This document shows, one piece after another, positions 1-6,236 of a DNA stretch of 12,961 nucleotides. Source of the DNA: Paracoccaceae bacterium (lineage in GTDB: Bacteria > Pseudomonadota > Alphaproteobacteria > Rhodobacterales > Rhodobacteraceae); assembly GCA_009922885.1 (NCBI GenBank), contig RFUP01000026.1, forward strand, positions 1 through 12,961. Direction: 5' to 3'. Every line of letters begins with the position of its first letter. Positions within the stretch are counted from its first letter, which is position 1. Below the pieces are notes generated by a model, which worked only from the letters and a program-made list of their open reading frames with translations, did not search any database and was not told the origin of the DNA. Made by a program: the position numbers and the translations under genes.

Positions 1-925
1 CCGCGACCTGTTCCCAGAGCGAGGTTTTGCGGAAGCGGTTCTTTTCGCCCAAGTGAAAGCCGTGATCGGAGAGAATGACGACGAGGGTGTTTTCGGCATG
101 GGGCGAGGCCTTGAGGGCGTCCCAGACGCGGCCCAAATGGTGGTCGACGTGGCTCACGGCGGAGAAATAGTTGCGCACGCTCTTTTGCCAGTGAAGATTG
201 CGCTTCAGGTCATGGTTCTCGCGCATGAAGGTGTCTGCGAAGGCGTTGTGATCCCAGCCATTTTCCCACGCTTCCGGTTGGCGCATTTTGCCGTAGCGAT
301 AGAGCTTCTTGTAGCGCATCGGCGTGATGAACGGGGTGTGCGGGCCGAAGAAGCCGACTTCACGATAGAAGGGTTCGCCGGGGGTCTGGCCGTTCAGGAA
401 TTCGATCGCGCTGTCGGCGGAATTGGCATCGTAATAGCGGTGGTCATCGGCAGGATCGAGGGTGGCGAGGCCGTTGCCATGGCCGCCGAGCGCGGTTTGC
501 TCGCGGTCCGGAGGCAGCTTGATGTCGATCCGGAAGTGTTTGCGCTCGTCATTGTAAAGAACGTTGTGCGGCTCTTCGGCGAGGGGGCGGAAGCCATGGT
601 GCACCTTGCCGCCGGAGGAGCAGAACCAGCCCTGTTCCTTGAGGCGGTAGGCCCACATGTCTTTCGGGGAGATGCGGTCGAACACACTGACTTTGTTGGA
701 GAAAATTCCCAGGGTGTGCGGCGACTGACCGGACATGAAGCTGGCGCGCGAGGGGCCGCAAAGGGGCACTTGGCTATAGGCCGCGTGGAAGGCGGTGGAT
801 TGGGCGCAGATGCGGTCGAGGTTGGGGGTTTGCAGCGTTTGGCCGAAGAGATCGCGGTAGCGCCAGAAGGCCACGCAATCATCAAGGCTGATGAGCAGCA
901 GGTTCTTGCGGCTGGGCGTTGGCAC
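1..925 (-). CDS. Sulfatase (alkaline phosphatase superfamily), 3' end outside the window
   Basis: Type I sulfatases hydrolyse sulfate esters with a formylglycine made from a Cys or Ser. Translating the minus strand gives 308 codons before the window edge. Residues 12-16 read ISLDD, the N-terminal metal-binding pair of Asp. C56-G-P-S-R-A-S matches the C-x-P-S-R signature, so C56 should be the formylglycine precursor. A later S-D-H-G-F-H-L-G-E-K segment (about residues 288-297) matches the second metal-binding block of iduronate-2-sulfatase-like and choline-sulfatase-like enzymes. GTG at 925 is chosen because GAGGA (937-933) lies 7 bases upstream and a stop is in frame further up; the only other start in between is a TTG. 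No signal peptide is visible, which suggests a cytoplasmic enzyme. The substrate cannot be told from the sequence. The 99-base gap to the upstream 83-aa gene holds a 12-bp GC palindrome (969-980) without a T-run, so read-through from that gene is possible. Confidence 0.88.
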   Translation of the reverse strand, partial: MPTPSRKNLLLISLDDCVAFWRYRDLFGQTLQTPNLDRICAQSTAFHAAYSQVPLCGPSRASFMSGQSPHTLGIFSNKVSVFDRISPKDMWAYRLKEQGWFCSSGGKVHHGFRPLAEEPHNVLYNDERKHFRIDIKLPPDREQTALGGHGNGLATLDPADDHRYYDANSADSAIEFLNGQTPGEPFYREVGFFGPHTPFITPMRYKKLYRYGKMRQPEAWENGWDHNAFADTFMRENHDLKRNLHWQKSVRNYFSAVSHVDHHLGRVWDALKASPHAENTLVVILSDHGFHLGEKNRFRKTSLWEQVA

Positions 926-1024
926 TGCGGGTTCCTCGTACGCTGCCAACGGTTCTTATTTGTATGCGGGGCCGCGGCCCGACGAGCATGGCATCGGGGC
1001 AAGAAAATCGCAAGATAGGGCTGG

Positions 1025-1276
1025 TTACTCGGTGGATCCGCGCAGACCGGTGCGGAGTTCTGCGAGAAGCGCTAGGAAATGCTTTCGCGTGACAGGTCCC
1101 ATGCCAACGACATAGGCGACTTCGCGGCGAAGCTGCACGGGAGACATATCCAGCACGTCTTTGACTTTCAGAGTGAAGAACTGATCATCAAGGGTAGACT
1201 GCCGGGGGAACGGAAAAACTGATAGACCGCTGATATACTGACGGAGAGAGTGGTTCTCAATGTCTTTGGACAACAT
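1025..1276 (-). CDS. Small hypothetical protein, paralog B, helix-hairpin-helix-like C-terminal half
   Basis: An 83-aa protein of unknown function. It is a clear paralog of the 85-aa protein at 1602-1859: over 67 aligned residues (from SLRQYI to the C-terminal Arg) 40 are identical. Conserved blocks are SLRQYI, PFPRQSTL, DQFF, KVKDVL and YVVGMG-x-V-x-R-x-x-FLA. The last block, h-G-h-G followed by an amphipathic helix and preceded by a charged helix, looks like a helix-hairpin-helix motif, which in other families contacts DNA backbone or another protein. That is inference from pattern only. The conservation between the two copies, with changes concentrated at soft positions, argues that both are real genes. 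The ribosome-binding site is poor: AGGA lies about 13 bases before the ATG. It sits after a terminator, so it should have its own promoter in 1277-1529. It might be co-transcribed with the sulfatase, whose start is 99 bases downstream. Confidence 0.75.
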   Translation of the reverse strand: MLSKDIENHSLRQYISGLSVFPFPRQSTLDDQFFTLKVKDVLDMSPVQLRREVAYVVGMGPVTRKHFLALLAELRTGLRGSTE

Positions 1277-1447
1277 TTGAAGTCTAACTTTCCTAGAGTG
1301 CGAACCCGAACCTTCAACAGAAACCGTAAAGTGAGTGGAATTTAAATTCTGCCGTTCACTTATAGCGGTTCCGCGCCATTTAAAGATCGGGCGGCGGCTT
1401 TTGAATGACCATTAAGGCGAAAGATTGAGAATAAATCGGGAATATTG

Positions 1448-1472
1448 GACATATCGGTATATCCTATATGTC
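1448..1472. repeat. Operator-like inverted repeat GACATAT-N11-ATATGTC
   Basis: Perfect 7-bp arms at 1448-1454 and 1466-1472 with an 11-base spacer, in AT-rich DNA about 170 bases upstream of the paralog B start. Spacing and symmetry fit a dimeric regulator site. No family is assigned. Confidence 0.35.
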
Positions 1473-1529
1473 TTAATGGGTTGGTCGAGAGATCGGCATG
1501 CATTTGATCCATTATCTGACGCCAATTGC

Positions 1530-1557
1530 AAAAAAGACCCACTCAAAAGAGTAGGTC
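1530..1557 (-). terminator. Intrinsic terminator of the receiver-like/paralog A operon
   Basis: Read on the minus strand, a 9-bp stem (1557-1549 with 1544-1536, one U-G pair) closes a TTTT loop and is followed at once by six T (1535-1530). The same sequence on the plus strand has a C-A mismatch and no T-tract, so it points to minus-strand use. It lies 45 bases after the paralog A stop. Confidence 0.8.
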
Positions 1558-1601
1558 ATGTGAGAATTGGGCGCATGAGCGCAATTTTATTGCGTTGCGC
1601 G

Positions 1602-1859
1602 TTATGACATAACATTCGCGCTACGGATGTCCTCCAGTATCGCCAAAAACTTATTGCGTGAAACTTCGCCCATGCCGACCACATAGCCAAGCTGCTTTTT
1701 CAGTTCGGCTTCCGTCATGTTGAGTACGTCTTTGACTTTGAAGTCGAAGAACTGGTCTTGCAGGGTGCTCTGTCGAGGGAAGGGGTTGCTTGGCAGGCTG
1801 TTAATATACTGGCGGAGGGAGGCGTGCGGCTGGGTTGTCGTGAGTTTGGTCATGGTCAT
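1602..1859 (-). CDS. Small hypothetical protein, paralog A, helix-hairpin-helix-like C-terminal half
   Basis: An 85-aa protein of unknown function, paralogous to the 83-aa protein at 1025-1276 (40 of 67 aligned residues identical). It shares the SLRQYI, PFPRQSTL, DQFF, KVKDVL and YVVGMG blocks. The C-terminal half predicts helix (TEAELKKQLG), hairpin (VVGMGEV) and helix (SRNKFLAILEDI), resembling a helix-hairpin-helix. DNA or protein binding is an inference. The start ATG (1859-1857) overlaps the stop of the upstream receiver-like gene as ATGA, which suggests translational coupling. A second ATG two codons in (1853) is possible. An intrinsic terminator follows 45 bases after the stop, so the receiver-like gene and this one form a two-gene operon that ends before paralog B. 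Confidence 0.78.
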   Translation of the reverse strand: MTMTKLTTTQPHASLRQYINSLPSNPFPRQSTLQDQFFDFKVKDVLNMTEAELKKQLGYVVGMGEVSRNKFLAILEDIRSANVMS

Positions 1860-2389
1860 TTCTGGAAGTGGTTTGCAAGGTTAGGTCGGTTCTTTTGCGC
1901 AGCCACAGATGCTTCTTGCAGCTTTTCCGGGGTTGTCGGAAGCGCGACGCTTGCTTCGCAAAAGCGAGGGCGAGCCTTGCCTGTTTCATCTTGGAGGAAT
2001 TTTTCGGACAGCAGCACGACGGCGATGTCCGGGTGTTTGTGACGGAAGTGGTTCACGGTTTCGGTGAAATGGACAAGATCCACACCGTCTTCCAACTTCA
2101 AAAAGAGGAAGTGGGGGCGCACGTGGGCGATGGACAGTTTCATATCCGCAGTGGCAATATCCTGCGCCCAGACGACATTAGCACCTTGCCCGGCGGCGAG
2201 CCCTTCGAGATTACCCGGATCATTGGCGACGATAAGAACATTCGCCATCGCCAGGCCAACACCTGACCGAAAGCGTTCGAGCTTCTCAAATAGACGATCC
2301 GCCTGTGCGTGCGGCTGAAGGGCTTTGGGGCGCGCAATATTGAGAGCGCGGCCAATAGGCCTGTCTTCAGCGTCCAGAGTTTGAAACAT
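1856..2389 (-). CDS. Degenerate response-regulator receiver-like protein
   Basis: A 177-aa protein. Residues about 49-160 follow the layout of a CheY-like receiver: a first strand and acidic turn (ANVLIVANDP, 49-58), a third strand (PHFLFLKLEDG, 92-102), then PDIAVVLLSEKF (120-131) and a V-A-L-P-T-T-P-E-K-L block (148-157) where receivers usually have the K-P pair. At the expected phospho-acceptor position there is Lys98 instead of Asp. It would therefore be a pseudo-receiver, sensing or scaffolding without phosphorylation. This is pattern reading, not a database result. About 48 residues precede the domain and resemble nothing I know. ATG at 2389 is preferred over GTG at 2395, because GGAG (2398-2395) sits 5 bases before the ATG and overlaps the GTG. 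An internal ATG (residue 48) would give a bare domain but has no good ribosome-binding site. It overlaps paralog A by 4 bases. A palindrome (2411-2432) lies just upstream. Confidence 0.6.
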   Translation of the reverse strand: MFQTLDAEDRPIGRALNIARPKALQPHAQADRLFEKLERFRSGVGLAMANVLIVANDPGNLEGLAAGQGANVVWAQDIATADMKLSIAHVRPHFLFLKLEDGVDLVHFTETVNHFRHKHPDIAVVLLSEKFLQDETGKARPRFCEASVALPTTPEKLQEASVAAQKNRPNLANHFQK

Positions 2390-2410
2390 TTCCACTCCAC
2401 TTGCGGTTTA

Positions 2411-2432
2411 GTGCAAAATTCCAAGGTTGCAC
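2411..2432. promoter_or_regulatory. Operator-like palindrome GTGCAA-N10-TTGCAC
   Basis: Perfect 6-bp arms at 2411-2416 and 2427-2432 with a 10-base spacer, 22 bases upstream of the receiver-like ATG at 2389. The position overlaps where a minus-strand core promoter would be, so a repressor site is plausible. The regulator is unknown. Confidence 0.4.
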
Positions 2433-2710
2433 GGGGCTGTCTTAAAAAATTTTAGCTGGATCGAATGGAATGTGCAGTTTTTTTGCAAGAAACAACGGCT
2501 GGAAAAATCACCCAGTGAATCGTTTCAGAATCCTAACTTTGCAGTGAATATTTTTATGGGTATTAATGACAGTCCGATGGGATATATTCAGATGTGGCAG
2601 TCTTGGCTTATTTGCCGTGTTTTGGTTTTAAGGCCTAAAAAATACATTTTAGATATCGCAATTTTACATTTTATGATTCGCGCTGCATCGATTTGCGCTG
2701 CTGGCATTTT

Positions 2711-2726
2711 GTGCGGAAATCCGCAC
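2711..2726. promoter_or_regulatory. Palindromic 16-mer upstream of dctP, copy 1
   Basis: GTGCGGA-AA-TCCGCAC, a perfect 7-bp inverted repeat, about 225 bases upstream of the dctP start. A second copy matching at 13 of 16 positions lies 33 bp downstream, in the same orientation. This fits a pair of dimer sites on the same face of the helix. Confidence 0.5.
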
Positions 2727-2743
2727 GAAAATCGCGGATGCCT

Positions 2744-2759
2744 GTGTGAAAACCCGCAC
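2744..2759. promoter_or_regulatory. Palindromic 16-mer upstream of dctP, copy 2
   Basis: GTGTGAAAACCCGCAC, matching copy 1 at 13 of 16 positions with the outer GTG...CCGCAC kept. It lies inside a longer imperfect palindrome whose ends are CCTGTG (2741-2746) and CACAGG (2757-2762). The repeat-to-repeat distance of 33 bp is about three helical turns. Confidence 0.5.
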
Positions 2760-2950
2760 AGGTTCGTGGCGGAATTTGCCAATGCGTAAGGCGGAGCCGA
2801 CCTAGAATGCTGAAAATGTTGGCGTTTTGAGAACAGGGGGCAACATTCTCACTTTCCCTTGATCTGATGCGGCCCTGCGCCAAATCTTTCCGCACCGCAT
2901 CCTCTGGGGAGAGGGTGGTTCACTAGCAAAAGACTTCGGGAGGAGTTCTC

Positions 2951-3955
2951 ATGAAAAAGATTATGACCGGCGCCGCAATGGCGCTTGCACTGGCAGTCAC
3001 CGGCCAAGCGGCTTCGGCAAACTGCGATGCTGGCGAGATCGTCATCAAGTTCAGCCACGTGACCAACACCGACAAGCACCCGAAAGGGATTGCCGCGTCG
3101 CTGCTCGCAGAGCGCGTGAACGCTGAGATGAACGGCAAGGCCTGCATGGAAGTGTTCCCGAACTCGACGCTCTACACCGACGAAAAGGTGCTGGAAGCGA
3201 TGCTTCAGGGCGACGTGCAGCTTGCGGCCCCCTCGCTCTCGCTCTTCGAGCCGATCACCAAGCAGTTCCGCCTCTTCGACCTTCCGTTCATGTTCAAGAA
3301 CGTGGCCGCGGTTGACGAGTTCCAGAACTCGGAAATCGGTCAGAAGATGAAAGAGTCGATGACCCGCCGTGGCGTTCTGGCGCTGGCCTTCTGGCACAAC
3401 GGCATGAAGCAGATCTCGGCCAACAAGGCGCTCAACGTGCCGACCGATGCAAACGGCCTCAAGTTCCGCGTGCAGCCTTCGGACGTGCTCGTGGCACAGA
3501 TGAACGCACTTGGTGCGACCGCACAGCCGATGGCCTTCGCAGAAGTTTACGGCGCGCTGCAGACTGGCGTTGTGGACGGTCAGGAAAACACCTGGTCGAA
3601 CATCTACGGTCAGAAGTTCTTCGAAGTGCAGGACGGCATCACCGAAACCAACCACGGTATCATCGACTACATGGTCGTGACCTCGGCTGACTGGTGGAAT
3701 GGCCTGCCGGACGACGTGCGCACGCAGCTCGGCACCATCATGAAAGAAGTGACCGAAGTTCGTAACGCGGAATCGACCCGCGTGAACGAAGAAGCCAAGG
3801 CCGCGATCATCGCAGCTGGCGGCACCGTTCGTGAGCTGACTGCTGAGCAGCGCGCAGCATGGGTTGATGCGATGAAGCCGGTTTGGGCGCAGTTCGAAGC
3901 CGAAGTTGGCGCAGAGAACATCGCTGCTGCACAAGAGATCAACGCGAAGCACTAA
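2951..3955 (+). CDS. dctP: TRAP transporter substrate-binding protein DctP
   Basis: Periplasmic binding protein that captures a C4-dicarboxylate or similar organic acid and delivers it to DctQM. It has 334 residues, the usual length. Residues 1-23 form a signal peptide (KK start, hydrophobic core) with an ASA-N cleavage site. The mature protein begins a DctP fold with IVIKFSHVTN. Arg173 in LKFRVQ is at the position of the conserved TRAP arginine that salt-bridges the substrate carboxylate, and VVDGQENTWSN (207-217) is the second family signature, with Asn213. A GGGAGGAG ribosome-binding site (2938-2945) precedes the ATG by 5 bases. It is first in a dctP-dctQ-dctM operon. A strong stem-loop follows its stop, fitting the need for much more binding protein than membrane subunits. 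Dicarboxylate specificity is inferred from the family and from the length match of all three subunits to the R. capsulatus system. No dctS/dctR regulators are in the window. Confidence 0.95.
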   Translation: MKKIMTGAAMALALAVTGQAASANCDAGEIVIKFSHVTNTDKHPKGIAASLLAERVNAEMNGKACMEVFPNSTLYTDEKVLEAMLQGDVQLAAPSLSLFEPITKQFRLFDLPFMFKNVAAVDEFQNSEIGQKMKESMTRRGVLALAFWHNGMKQISANKALNVPTDANGLKFRVQPSDVLVAQMNALGATAQPMAFAEVYGALQTGVVDGQENTWSNIYGQKFFEVQDGITETNHGIIDYMVVTSADWWNGLPDDVRTQLGTIMKEVTEVRNAESTRVNEEAKAAIIAAGGTVRELTAEQRAAWVDAMKPVWAQFEAEVGAENIAAAQEINAKH

Positions 3956-3970
3956 TCGCGTGATCATTCA

Positions 3971-4006
3971 GAGAGGTGCGGCGCTCGGGGGAGCACCGCG
4001 CCTCTC
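3971..4006 (+). promoter_or_regulatory. Intercistronic stem-loop between dctP and dctQ
   Basis: Sixteen positions pair (3971-3986 with 3991-4006) around a GGGG loop, with one C-A mismatch and one G-U pair. No T-run follows, so it is not a normal terminator. It starts 15 bases after the dctP stop. Its likely role is to block 3'-to-5' decay of dctP mRNA or cause partial attenuation, raising DctP over DctQM. Confidence 0.7.
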
Positions 4007-4045
4007 ACACCATATCCGCCACATCGCCAAAAAGGGAGGGGACCC

Positions 4046-4732
4046 ATGTCTGGGCAATCCGCCTATCGCCCCACGAGCGCGCTTGGCCATTTCGTGCATT
4101 CCTTCGAGGAAAACGCGATTGCTGCCATGCTCGGGCTGATGACGTTGCTGACTTTCACCAACGTTATCCTTCGCTACGTTTTCAACTCGATGATCATCTG
4201 GGGCCTTGAAGTGGTGTTGATCCTCTTCGCGTGGATGGTGCTTTTTGGCATTGCCTACGGGTTCAAGATCACGGCGCACCTCGGTGTGGATGCGATTACC
4301 AATCTGGCAAGCCCGCGCTGGCGCCGGATTTTGGCGCTCGTTGCGGCCGCAGTGTGTATCGTTTACGCGGCGCTGCTCTTGAAGGGCGCATGGGATTACT
4401 GGGCCCCCTTTGCAGGGCTTGAGCAAACCACGGGCCGCTGGTTCCCGACCGGGTTCGATGCGCGCACCCGCGATCAGGCCTTTTTCGAGACCGATCAGGT
4501 GCCGATGCTGGGGATCCTGCGGTTCCTCGAAGATCTCATCAACCAGGGCGACGCCTATTCCAAGATGCCGCGCATGGTGCCTTACACGATGCTGCCTGTT
4601 GCCTCGGCACTGATCCTATTCCGCTTGGTGCAAGCCACCATCGAACTGGCGCAAGGCAAGCGGGACAGCCTGATTGTGAGCCATGAGGCGGAAGACGCCG
4701 TGGCAGAAGTTCAGGCACAGGGAGGGCGATAA
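4046..4732 (+). CDS. dctQ: TRAP transporter small permease DctQ
   Basis: Small integral membrane subunit that pairs with DctM and docks the loaded binding protein. Four hydrophobic segments are visible: about 27-46, 51-72, 94-113 and 180-197. The family hallmark H78-L-G-V-D82 follows the second segment, and W64 and the NVILRYVF block (39-46) also fit. The 228-aa length is above that of short DctQ proteins because a loop of about 65 residues separates segments three and four. R. capsulatus DctQ has, as I recall, a similar length, so this is a subgroup trait rather than an insertion. The ATG at 4046 has GGGAGGGG (4034-4041) in front. Its stop is 3 bases before the dctM start, and its last codons hold the dctM ribosome-binding site, so the two are translationally linked. 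Confidence 0.93.
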   Translation: MSGQSAYRPTSALGHFVHSFEENAIAAMLGLMTLLTFTNVILRYVFNSMIIWGLEVVLILFAWMVLFGIAYGFKITAHLGVDAITNLASPRWRRILALVAAAVCIVYAALLLKGAWDYWAPFAGLEQTTGRWFPTGFDARTRDQAFFETDQVPMLGILRFLEDLINQGDAYSKMPRMVPYTMLPVASALILFRLVQATIELAQGKRDSLIVSHEAEDAVAEVQAQGGR

Positions 4733-4735
4733 GCT

Positions 4736-6130
4736 ATGGAAGTCATTGTTCTTTTCGCGCTGGTCATCGGGCTTTTGCTGATCGGTGTGCCAATCGCGAT
4801 CTCGCTCGGCCTCTCGTCGATGGTGGTGCTTCTGGCCTTCTCGGACACTTCGCTCGGGTCTGTGGCGGCGCAGCTTTATAACGCGATGGCGGGGCATTAC
4901 ACGCTTCTGGCGATCCCGTTCTTCATTCTGGCCTCGTCCTTCATGTCGACGGGTGGTGTGGCGAAGCGCATTATCCGCTTCTCGATTGCCTGTGTGGGCC
5001 ATTTGCGCGGCGGCTTGGCGATTGCGGGTGTGTTTGCATGCATGCTCTTCGCAGCGCTTTCCGGCTCTTCGCCTGCAACCGTGGTGGCGATCGGTTCGAT
5101 CGTGATCGGGGCGATGGTGAAGGCGGGCTACTCCAAGGATTTCGCCGCTGGCGTGATCTGTAATGCGGGTACGCTGGGCATCCTGATCCCGCCGTCCATC
5201 GTGATGGTGGTGTACGCCTCGGCAACCGACGTTTCCGTTGGCCGGATGTTCCTTGCGGGGGTGATCCCGGGGCTTCTGGCGGGCCTGATGCTGATGGTTA
5301 CGATCTACGTGATGGCGCGCATTCGCAACATGCCGGCCGGCGAATGGCTGGGCTGGGGCGAGATTGCCGAAAGCTTCGGTGAAGCGTTCTGGGGCCTGAT
5401 GCTGATCGTGATCATCATGGTCGGGATCTACGGCATTCCGGGGGTGACGGGGGCGATCTTCACGCCGACAGAAGCGGCAGCAGTGGCGGCGGTTTACTCC
5501 TGCCTCATCGCGCTCTTCGTCTATCGCGACATGGGGCCGCTCAAGGGCAAGGATGGCGCCCGCGCGACGCCCTTGCTGCGCAAACCCCACGCGATCCTGA
5601 CGGCCTTCTTCCATCGTGACACCCGTGACACGCTTCTGGATGCTGGCAAGCTGACGATCATGCTGATGTTCATCATCGCCAACGCGCTGATCCTCAAGCA
5701 CGTGCTGACCGACGAGCAGATTCCGCAGAAGATCGCGGGCTTCATGCTGGATCAGGGCTTTGGGCCGATCATGTTCCTCATCATCGTGAACGTGATCCTC
5801 CTGATCGGTGGCCAGTTCATGGAACCCTCGGGCCTTATCGTGATTGTGGCCCCGCTGGTGTTCCCGATTGCGATCCAACTCGGCATCGACCCGATCCATC
5901 TCGGCATCATCATGGTGGTGAACATGGAAATCGGGATGATCACGCCGCCTGTGGGCCTGAACCTCTTCGTGACTTCGGGCGTGGCGGGGATGCCGATGAT
6001 GAAAGTTGTGCGCGCGGCGCTGCCGTTCCTCGCAGTGCTCTTCGTCTTCCTCATCATCGTGACCTATATCCCGATCCTCTCGACATGGTTGCCCACGTCG
6101 CTGATGGGGCCGGAGATCATCACGAAATAA
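4736..6130 (+). CDS. dctM: TRAP transporter large permease DctM
   Basis: The transport-channel subunit; TRAP systems move substrate inward with a Na+ gradient rather than ATP. It has 464 residues with about a dozen hydrophobic segments. Family motifs in order are ALSGSSPATV (107-116), GILIPPS (148-154), TPTEAAA (243-249) and MEIGMITPPVGLN (397-409). A hydrophilic stretch of about 35 residues (264-298) lies between membrane segments near the middle and makes the protein somewhat longer than the common 425-440. The ribosome-binding site GGGAGGG lies in the end of dctQ (4720-4726). The operon ends with the terminator at 6153-6187. No fourth gene, such as a UspA-like protein, follows. Confidence 0.95.
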   Translation: MEVIVLFALVIGLLLIGVPIAISLGLSSMVVLLAFSDTSLGSVAAQLYNAMAGHYTLLAIPFFILASSFMSTGGVAKRIIRFSIACVGHLRGGLAIAGVFACMLFAALSGSSPATVVAIGSIVIGAMVKAGYSKDFAAGVICNAGTLGILIPPSIVMVVYASATDVSVGRMFLAGVIPGLLAGLMLMVTIYVMARIRNMPAGEWLGWGEIAESFGEAFWGLMLIVIIMVGIYGIPGVTGAIFTPTEAAAVAAVYSCLIALFVYRDMGPLKGKDGARATPLLRKPHAILTAFFHRDTRDTLLDAGKLTIMLMFIIANALILKHVLTDEQIPQKIAGFMLDQGFGPIMFLIIVNVILLIGGQFMEPSGLIVIVAPLVFPIAIQLGIDPIHLGIIMVVNMEIGMITPPVGLNLFVTSGVAGMPMMKVVRAALPFLAVLFVFLIIVTYIPILSTWLPTSLMGPEIITK

Positions 6131-6152
6131 GCTGCCTTTGCAGGGTAGGGTG

Positions 6153-6187
6153 AAGCGCTCCGGGAAACCGGGGCGCTTTTTCTTTTC
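6153..6187 (+). terminator. Intrinsic terminator of dctPQM
   Basis: An 11-bp stem (6153-6163 with 6168-6178, one U-G pair) closes a GAAA tetraloop and runs into TTTTTCTTTT (6177-6186), 22 bases after the dctM stop. The converging DUF985 gene ends 50 bases further on. Confidence 0.9.
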
Positions 6188-6236
6188 TGGGCTTCCTGTG
6201 CGGCATGGCCGTTCAGAAAGATGTCGCGAATAGCGC

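Larger units (their letters stand above)
1277..1601. other. Gene-free AT-rich gap between the two paralogs
   Basis: This 325-base stretch separates paralogs A and B. It holds the terminator of paralog A (1530-1557), a 25-bp palindrome (1448-1472), a short CGCAAT-TTT-ATTGCG palindrome (1580-1594) just after the paralog A stop, and probably the promoter of paralog B. A possible -10 on the minus strand is TATAAG (1364-1359), without a convincing -35. G+C is lower than in the transporter genes (27 of 60 in 1381-1440). The open frames on either strand have no recognisable product and run across the terminator or palindrome. Confidence 0.6.
2390..2950. other. 561-base gene-free region between the receiver-like gene and dctP
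   Basis: This divergent region must hold promoters for the minus-strand receiver-like gene and the plus-strand dctP operon. The part up to about 2700 is AT-rich (22 G+C of 60 in 2521-2580). From the left it holds the GTGCAA palindrome (2411-2432), an A/T-run at 2444-2453, an imperfect direct repeat TTyGCGCTGC (2678-2687 and 2692-2701), two related 16-bp palindromes (2711-2726, 2744-2759), and an inverted repeat GATGCGG-N22-CCGCATC (2866-2872/2895-2901) close to dctP. No -24/-12 (sigma-54) element with correct GG-N10-GC spacing was found at the two places that resembled one, and no convincing -35/-10 pair. A 120-codon open frame on the plus strand (2427-2789) has no recognisable product. Confidence 0.6.

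Noticed and set aside
53..1018. 321-codon open frame on the plus strand
   Set aside because: It is the antisense of the sulfatase, which has the complete catalytic signature on the minus strand. The frame has no recognisable product.
1360..1542. 60-codon open frame on the minus strand between the paralogs
   Set aside because: It begins inside the terminator stem and crosses the 1448-1472 palindrome, with no similarity to its neighbours.
2702..2781. Sigma-54 (-24/-12) promoter upstream of dctP
   Set aside because: CTGGCATTTTGTGC and TGGCGGAATTTGCC look similar, but their GG-to-GC spacing is 8 instead of 10 bases.
2427..2789. 120-codon open frame on the plus strand in the AT-rich gap
   Set aside because: There is no ribosome-binding site or recognisable domain, and it runs across both 16-bp palindromes. 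A real orphan gene cannot be fully excluded.
2885..2915. CCTCT-GGGG-AGAGG hairpin before dctP as a terminator or riboswitch
   Set aside because: The stem is only 5 bp with no T-run, and no known riboswitch core was recognised around it.
2849..3967. 372-codon minus-strand frame opposite dctP
   Set aside because: It is a shadow of dctP, produced by the biased third-position G/C of the real gene.
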